Part shown: positions 57,235 to 64,000 of the stretch, in pieces
Layout of the letters: every line of letters starts with the position of its first letter
Numbering within the stretch: position 1 is the first letter of the stretch
Source of the DNA: Antilocapra americana
Taxonomy: Eukaryota; Chordata; Mammalia; Artiodactyla; Antilocapridae
Assembly: GCA_007570785.1 (NCBI GenBank)
Contig: ML661885.1
Span: 34,901,906 to 34,965,905, forward strand
Direction: 5' to 3'
DNA length: 64,000 nucleotides
Made by a program: the position numbers and the translations under genes
The notes under the pieces: generated by a model
Database searches by the model: none
Told to the model about the DNA's origin: nothing
Seen by the model: the letters and a program-made list of their open reading frames with translations, nothing else

Positions 57235-58108
57235 GCTAAGGAGTGGAAGAGGTTTGCAGACAAATCTCAATTATTAGAGAAATGCAAATCAAAACTATAA
57301 TGAGGTATAACCCCACACTCCGTCAGAATGGCCATCATCAAAATATCCACAAATAATAAATGCTGGTGAGGGTATGAGAATACAGAACCCTCCTACACTG
57401 TTGCTGGAAATGTAAATTGGTGCAGCCACTATGAAAAATAGTGTGGCGGTTCCTCAAAAAACTAAAAATAGAGTTGTCATATGATCCAGCAATCCTACTC
57501 CTGGGCCTATATCCATAAAAGGTGAGAACTATTAATTGCAAAACTACATGCACCCCAATGTTCATAGCAGCACTATTTATAAGAGCCGAGATATAGAAGA
57601 AACATAAATATATACCCACTGATGAATGGATAAAGAAGATGTGGTATATATACACAATATATTGTGTATATTTGCAGCAACATGGATGGACCTAGAGATT
57701 ATGATACCAAGTGAAACAAGTCTGAAAGAGAAAGACAAATACCATGTTATCACTTATGTGTGGAATCTAGAATATGCCACAAGTGGGTTTATTTACCAAA
57801 CAAAAACAGACTCACAGACATAGAAAACAAACTTATGCTTACCAAAGGAAAAGGAAGGGAGTAAATTACGAGCTTGCGATTGGCAGATAAAAACTCTTCT
57901 ATTTAAAATAGATAGACAACAAGGTCCTACTGTTCCCTATCACAGGGAACTATAGTCAATATCTTATAATAATAATGGAAAGAAAATGAAAAAGAAAATA
58001 TCTCTATACAGATATTAATATATAGACAGAATATATCTGAATCACTTTGCTCCACATCAGAACTAACACAACACTGTTAAGTCAGTGATACTTCAATAAA
58101 AAAAGAAA
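57235..58108 (+). mobile_element. LINE-1 3' end (artiodactyl type)
   Basis: 'agagaaatgcaaatcaaaac', 'cgtcagaatggccatcatc', 'atgcaccccaatgttcatag', 'gcaacatggatggacctaga' and terminal 'gtgatacttcaataaaaaaa'. Degenerate, about 870 bp. Confidence 0.85.
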
Positions 58109-59631
58109 AGCTCATAGTTTAACTAACAGGTTTTTAAGGGCTAATGAGCAATATAGAAAATTTCATGAGAGGCTGTTTTCATGGAAAGAACAGAGAAAGA
58201 AAGACTAGGTGACTGGCCATCTACCAGGAAGAATAGGAAGCGGGAGAAAAAAAGATCGTTAAGTCAAAATAAAAACCCACAGACATCTAACAAAGCAGCT
58301 TCTTATAAACAGAAGACTCTCGGGGCACAACCTAAATTACAGAAGTGTAAGGAGCAGCACCTGAGAGTCAGTCATTCTCTGATTCACAGTCAGCACCCAG
58401 ATTCCCTTCACTGTCCATTATTCATTTATTCCTCCAAATACACATTCATCAAAGGAAAACCTTAGATCTTCTAAGTTATGCCATCAAACCCAAGCCAGTA
58501 GACCAAATACAGCGCCACGCTGGGAAAACTACTGTGGTTCAAATGGGAAGGTTTCTGGAAGCACCTAGCTCTCTCATCCTGTGACTCACTCTACAAAAAC
58601 AAAGCATCCACCAGACCAGTCAGGCATCGGTTGTTCATCTGTAAACAGTATAATATCTGCATCTGGGGATGCTGCCAGAGTTCATTAGTTAGTCTTGGAG
58701 AACCACTCTTCGGTGTCTACAGAAAGGAGCCAGAAAATATAAGACATATCGCCACAAATACTGCCATTTAATAAGCTGCAAAAGCACTTGGCTTCTCTTT
58801 TTAATAGCTCGTGGAATTCTCTTTTACTCTCTTTTCCAGAAATAAAAAAATGATATGCTTTTCAGTGGTTAAATACATGAAGGGTTTATAAGATGTTGAA
58901 AGGAATGCCTTTCTATATGACAAATACACACCAGCTTAAAGGGTTTCCTATTGATCACGTAACATCCAAGGACCTTAGTCTGCACTTACAAGCATGGACT
59001 CTACAGTACAGGACTCTCTATTAAATGCCTGATGTAGCTCAACACTCCATCAGTCAACCATTAAACTGAAGAATGCCACAAGAGAGGAAACATGGGGAGA
59101 GATCAGAGGCATCACCAACTGCTTTTTCTTATTTTTAAATACAACAAAGGCATTAAATCTAAGACCAACAGCCCAAAGTATTCACAAAGCATAACATCTA
59201 CCACAGAATCAATTTTGAGAAAGGGAGCGTGGCAGATTTTTTTAAGTCTTCTGGCTTTTACCAGGACTATATCTAAAATTGCCCACAGACCAAAAAATAT
59301 GTGCTATTATTTAAATCCTTTGAAGAAAACAGCATCCTGTTAAATGATTAACCCTTTTCACTATAAGAAACTTCTTTTAGTTATTTCTACAATTTCTAGG
59401 GCATAAGTTCATTATTTTGATATTTTAAAAAAATGTACGAAATATTCTAACACATTGAAAAGAAGATACAAGAGCATAATAACTACTAGGACAATTTGAA
59501 CCATTTCCAAGATTTTACCACATTAATATCACTTACTGCTACTGTCTTTGCCAAAATGTTTTAAAGCAAATTCCAGCCATATTATTTCACCCCTATATAT
59601 CTTGGTATACATGTCTACATTTTAAAAGATT

Positions 59632-59805
59632 TGGGAACTTCCTTTGTGGTCCAGTGGCTAGGACTCCGTGCTACCAGTGGAGTGGCCTGGGTTCGATCTC
59701 TGGCTGGGGAACAAGATCCCATATGCCACAACAAAGATCAAAGATCCCAGGTACCTCACCTAAGACCTGGTGCCACCACATAAATGAATAAATAAAATAT
59801 AAAAA
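59632..59805 (+). mobile_element. CHR-type SINE
   Basis: 'gggaacttcctttgtggtcc', 'gggttcgatctctggctggg' and 'aagatcccatatgccacaac', then an AAATAAATAAAAT tail. Confidence 0.88.
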
Positions 59806-59854
59806 AGCGATAAAATAAGCGATTTGGACATTCATCATTAACCATCAGGTGCCT

Positions 59855-60340
59855 TTCTGTTGTTGTTCAGTCTCTCAGTCATGTATGACTCTTTGAGACC
59901 TCATGGACTGCAGCACGCCAGGCCACCCTGTCCATCACCAACTCCCGGAGCTTGCTCAAACTCATGTCCATCAAGTTGGTGATGACATCCAACCATCTCA
60001 TCCTCTGTCGTCCCCTTATCCTCCTGCCTTCAATCTTTCCCAGCATCAGGGTCTTTTCCAATGAGTCAGCTCTTCGCATCAGGTGGCCAAAGTATTGGAG
60101 CTTCAGCTTTAACATCAGTCCTTCCAATGATATTCAGGGTTGATTTCCTTTAGTATTGACTGGTTTGATCTCCTTGCAGTCCAGGGACTCTCAAGAGTCT
60201 TCTCCAGCACCACTGTTCAAAAGCACCAATTCTTCAGCTCAGCTTCCTTTATGGGCCAATTCTCACATCCATACATGACTACTGGAAAAACCATAGCTTT
60301 GACTATATGGACCTTTGTTGGAACCTTTGATAGGTTCCCT
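59855..60340 (-). mobile_element. BovB LINE 3' part
   Basis: Antisense BovB. On the minus strand it encodes [19 protein letters not shown] and [18 protein letters not shown], the C-terminus of the RTE reverse transcriptase. It extends to 'actggaaaaaccatagcttt' at about 60280. Only the last sixth of the element. Confidence 0.92.
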
Positions 60341-60489
60341 TATCACACCTAATAAAATTAGCATTCAGAAGCCCAGAACTAGTCCATGCCCAATTTCTCC
60401 AATAAGTGAAGAAGTCTTTTTGCACTTGGCTTGTGGAATCACAATCCAAACAAGATCTACCTATTACAATTAGTTCAGTCTCTAGGCAT

Positions 60490-60640
60490 CTAGACCGGTG
60501 CTTTGCAAACTCTAATGTGCAAATGAAACACTTAGGGATCTTAAGATTCAGTAAGACTCGGGGCAGGATGTGAGATATCGTCTGTCTAGGTGGTGTCAGT
60601 GCTGCTGGACTCAAAATGGACCATATTTGAAGCAGTAAGA
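60490..60640 (+). repeat. MER5/MER20-like fragment
   Basis: 'ctttgcaaactctaatgtgc', 'gaaacacttagggatctta' and 'agattcagtaagactcgggg' fit a hAT-type MER repeat. Confidence 0.5.
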
Positions 60641-60934
60641 TACAAGCAAAGGCTCTGCTGGTGTTTGTTTTGTGCATGCCAATGGCTCATTGCAGAAACA
60701 GGTCACTGATGCTGGGCTATAGCCCATGGTCTGAATTTCCATGTCTGTCTCCATTTGACATTATTTAAGTTTTTCCTCTTCTAATACTGTTAGTTTCTGT
60801 GAATAACGTTTGCTCTAAACCCTGAATAGATTCAATCTCACCTCCTTCCATATGAATATCTTAAGGAGTATTATTTGATTCAAACTACTATTCAATCTGT
60901 ATGAATATCACATGCTTTATGGCAACTGCTGTGT

Positions 60935-61140
60935 TAAATGGCTGGTTCTAGAGGCAGATTTCTATGATTCAACCTCACTTCTACCACTTACTATTTATAT
61001 AACTTGGGAAAAGTTAATTTTTCCCAAGACTCAGTTTTCTTATCTGTAAAATGAGTATAATAACTCTCTCCTCTTATAGAGTAACCGAAGAATGACATGT
61101 GGCATTTGTTCGAGAAATGTAAGCTATTATTATTGATTAT
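60935..61140 (+). repeat. MIR
   Basis: 'acctcacttctaccacttac', 'ataacttgggaaaagttaat' and 'ctcagttttcttatctgtaa', ending 'taagctattattattg': a nearly complete sense MIR. Confidence 0.8.
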
Positions 61141-62439
61141 GTAATTTTTTATTCCAAGTTAAAATATTTCAGTTTCTGGGACTTTCTTCTAAGTTCTAAA
61201 ACTAACTCCTCGGTTCTTTGTTCATGTTAGGCTCCCCTAGAAATCAGCTATAGATTTTCTCTTCTTTGGTGCAGTACAGGCTATAGAACTGGGCAGGATT
61301 CTAAGGGGGGAAGTATTGTTTTTGGAGGATTTCCTTTCCATGCCTTTTCAGGGTATCATAACTAGAAATAAGACTTCAAAAAATATTAGATCAACTCATC
61401 AAGTAAGTCTTTCAAAAAGCATTAGTTCTTGGCAGTTATTAATAAAAATTTAGGTCATAAAATATGAAACCTCCCAAATCACCCATCTTAAGTGGATACT
61501 GTAAAACTAAGGAAACTTGTTGTTCATGCATATAAATCTTATACAAAGTATAGAACTTTTTGCACATTATCAGTAATAACTGTTTTGATACTAGGACTAG
61601 GGTTTAGTCAGAGAACAAATCTTCAGGATTACTGAAGTTGAGTTGATGGGACACTCTGATATTTCCTTATCTCTCTTTTAGCTTGTGAAGTTTGAAGAGA
61701 AGCCCCAAATTAAACTTGATACTTTGAGAAATCTAAGAAGCTAGGGAAGAAAGCCTAGGTTAATCCATAACAGCACAGTGCATTCTGATTTTTTTTTTAT
61801 GAGTGACTATATATATGAACACAACTCATGATTTATATGGACAAGAAGTCTGCAGCGGTAAATTGAAGCCATGACTTGTAAATTATTCCTTCTTTTATAA
61901 TAAATTCCATCAACACAGAGTCACTTAAGAGTCATCTTTCATTGCAAGCAGGCAGTGGTGCAGATGATCAGGGCCAAAAATAAATGAGGCAAGGAGCCCA
62001 GAATTGTTCTACACTTTGCTCTTTTTCCTTTTTTTTTTTTTGAGCTTAATTTTCTCAAATGTCTTTCCTATGAGACAATGAATGTATTTGTTTCAGAGAT
62101 GTATTCTCTTAGTTTAATGATATGGAGAGCAAGATAAGAAGATAGAATTGGCAAAGAATACTAGCAGCAAACCAAAATAATTGAAGAGAATAGTTTGAAA
62201 GTCAATTACTTTTGAAGAGTTATTTGCAAGACAGCCGTATGGTAACAGAGGAGTAGTGACATTACCATAATTTTACAATTATGTAGTGTTTGGGAATCAA
62301 TATTTACATGTGATACAAGTAAAGAAAAACTAGAAATCATATGGTAGACTATAAAACTATGTCTAACTTAACAAAACAGTAAAAATTTAAATGAAAAATA
62401 GGTGGTATATAAAAAGTGCTCCCCCTTTTTTCTGGAGCT

Positions 62440-62525
62440 ATAATATACACACATCCACATATAACACTTAAAAACACATGCAATATATACATACACACAT
62501 ACATGTACACACACATACACACAGC
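62440..62525. repeat. CA/ACAT-rich low-complexity repeat
   Basis: Imperfect (CA)n and (ACAT)n runs. They give spurious Cys/Val-rich minus-strand frames at 62349-62640. Confidence 0.8.
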
Positions 62526-62996
62526 ACCTAAACCAAAACAATACAGTATAAGCATTAGCTAACAATGACAATCCACCTATTATCAGATAATAGAACATCA
62601 TATTGGACCATTCGTTTCGTTTTTCAGACATTTGATTCATTTATCCTGAAATTACTGATTCAAAGCCAAACATAAAAAGGAATTAGATGGAATAAGTCTA
62701 CTTAGAAACAAGGTTGAATTTTATTAAAATTAAAATTTAGAATTTAGGCCACAGAAATTTTCCACATCATCCATATAAAGATAAAGGCACAGAAGATGTA
62801 TTATGTGACCCACCACCCACAATGGATGCCACTGCAAAGCTAGGTATGTACTTATGTGATCACATTTGAAAGCAGTATCTGTTTCCACATTAAGCATGAA
62901 CATCATTATTTTATTCTCCCCAACCTTTTATTAAAATTTGAATGGTGGGCCTAATTGGATCATGTTGTATGTTTCTTCATTCTTAACATTTGCAAG

Positions 62997-63244
62997 GACT
63001 TCCCTAGTGGTCTAGTGCTTAAGAATCCGCCTGCCAATGCAGGGGACATGGGTTTCATCCCTGTTCCAGGAAGTTTCCACAACTCCTGAAACTCATGCCT
63101 AGAGCTCATGTCCCGAACAAGAGAAGCTATTGCAGTGAGAAGTCCATGTATTGCAACTAGATAGTAGACCCCGCTCATTGCAACTAGAGAAAGCCCGCAC
63201 ACAGCAATGAAGACACAGCACAGCCAAAAATAAATAAATAAATA
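62997..63244 (+). mobile_element. CHR-type SINE
   Basis: 'gacttccctagtggtctagt', 'aatccgcctgccaatgcagg', 'gaacaagagaagctattgc' and an (AAAT)n tail. Imperfect flanks atttgcaag and atttacaag. Confidence 0.88.
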
Positions 63245-63309
63245 ATATTTACAAGATCTATATTTCCTAGGAAACCTTTTGCTTTCCCAAACTGTATTTA
63301 GTTTTAGTT

Positions 63310-63527
63310 TTAGTGAAAGTATTCATCTCTTAGTTGTGTCTAATTCTTCGCGACCCCATGGATTGCAGCTTGCCAGGCTCCTGTGTTCATGGGATTTCTC
63401 CAGGCAAGAATACTAGAGTGGGTTGCCATTCCCTTCTCCAGGGGATCTTCCCCACCCAGAGATCAAACCTAGGTTTCCCACATTGCCATAGGATTCCTTA
63501 CCATCTGAGCCACCAGGAAAACCTGTT
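63310..63527 (-). mobile_element. Bov-tA SINE
   Basis: 'attcatctcttagttgtgtc', 'aatactagagtgggttgcc' and 'atctgagccaccaggaaaac'. Confidence 0.92.
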
Positions 63528-64000
63528 TAGGTTTAGGGACCATGTCAATAACATTTTCTCAATAAATGTAGACATTTTCTGTTTTCTTGTCTAGCATATG
63601 AACTAGAATATTCCCAGTGCTACTGTCTTATTTCAGTTTCCAAACTTCAAGTCTTTAGCATATTTTTTTGCAGTGTATTCCGATGAGAAGCATCACATTA
63701 TATAATGTGTCATAATAAATAGCAGACATAGCAATTTCTTTAGAAAACTTTACTGAAGGAGATTTTCAGATGGTGATTAAATCATTGCATCAGTAATATG
63801 TCCCCAAGTAAAAGTATGTTGAAAGTGATTGAACATTTATGTTTTTATTTAGGCTCTTATCTTTCTTACTAGACTGATTATGATCTTCTATGACATGATC
63901 TAGCTCATTCCTGGCACACATAAGCCAGTCAATAAATATTTTTGAATGAATTAAATGAAAAAATATCAATAGACACAATGAAAATATATCAATGTTCATT

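Larger units (their letters stand above)
40560..64000. other. Upstream region without a recognised gene
   Basis: No exon, RNA gene or intact open frame was recognised on either strand. It may be intron of longer OXR1 transcripts that start further right, because the alternative first exons of the family were not found. Repeats are listed separately. Stretches 41150-42480, 46830-47340, 50640-51240, 58110-59630 and 61140-62940 show only single-copy-looking or low-complexity sequence. Confidence 0.7.

Noticed and set aside
58181..58465. 94-residue Lys-rich plus-strand frame
   Set aside because: Low-complexity, no family match, no adjacent exon-like features; probably chance.
59879..60127. 82-residue minus-strand frame ([15 protein letters not shown]...)
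   Set aside because: C-terminal relic of the BovB reverse transcriptase, not a host gene.
1812..63527. tRNA-like sequences at the heads of Bov-tA and CHR SINEs
   Set aside because: They are degenerate tRNA-derived SINE promoters with the standard SINE body attached, not functional tRNA genes.
1..64000. CRISPR arrays, bacterial operons, phage or plasmid features
   Set aside because: No regularly spaced direct repeats, no ribosome-binding-site/operon structure; the interspersed repeats and spliced gene show a ruminant nuclear genome.
40600..64000. Upstream alternative OXR1 exons (the other known N-terminus)
   Set aside because: I looked on the minus strand for the expected proline/lysine-rich coding sequence with compatible splice phase and did not see it; it probably lies further right, but a short exon could have been missed.

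Overview
The window is mammalian, and specifically ruminant (bovid), nuclear DNA. It is AT-rich and intron-like, and it carries repeat families confined to ruminants or cetartiodactyls: BovB (RTE-type LINE), Bov-tA and Bov-A2 SINEs derived from it, CHR-type tRNA-Glu SINEs, and the ruminant LINE-1 (L1_BT type). Older mammalian repeats lie beneath these: MIR, MER5, Tigger, a MaLR LTR and worn LINE-1 copies. The sequence does not separate cattle from buffalo, sheep or goat.

The only gene I can support is OXR1 (oxidation resistance 1), on the minus strand. Seven coding exons are readable, all with GT-AG introns and continuous phase: 39936-39738, 23680-23598, 19972-19865, 18435-18322, 9883-9731, 6147-5963 and 3144-2387. 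They give 1600 nt, or 533 codons plus one base. Exon 1 is the alternative first exon beginning MDYLTTFTGK. Exons 2-4 encode a LysM domain, exons 5-6 a GRAM-like domain, and exon 7 a long acidic, probably disordered linker. The C-terminal TLDc domain, which defines the family, must lie beyond the left edge. The alternative N-terminus used by longer isoforms was not found and presumably lies beyond the right edge.

From 1 to 39.7 kb the window is exons and introns of this transcript. From about 39.47 to 40.52 kb there is a strong CpG island with GC boxes and a G-quadruplex-capable run; it surrounds exon 1 and is the probable promoter. From 40.6 to 64 kb there is no recognisable gene. That part would be upstream flank for this promoter, or intron for longer OXR1 transcripts. 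It is packed with repeats, including a LINE-1 fossil of over 4 kb with nested insertions (42.5-46.8 kb), a run of same-orientation Bov-tA SINEs (47.9-49.0 kb) and a 131-bp near-perfect tandem duplication (54.64-54.91 kb).

I found no undescribed biological system. The observations most worth checking are the in-frame extension upstream of the OXR1 exon 1 start, the tandem duplication, a BovB copy with an inverted 5' part, and the nested LINEs. Repeat family names come from pattern recognition, not from a database search, so subfamily labels are provisional.
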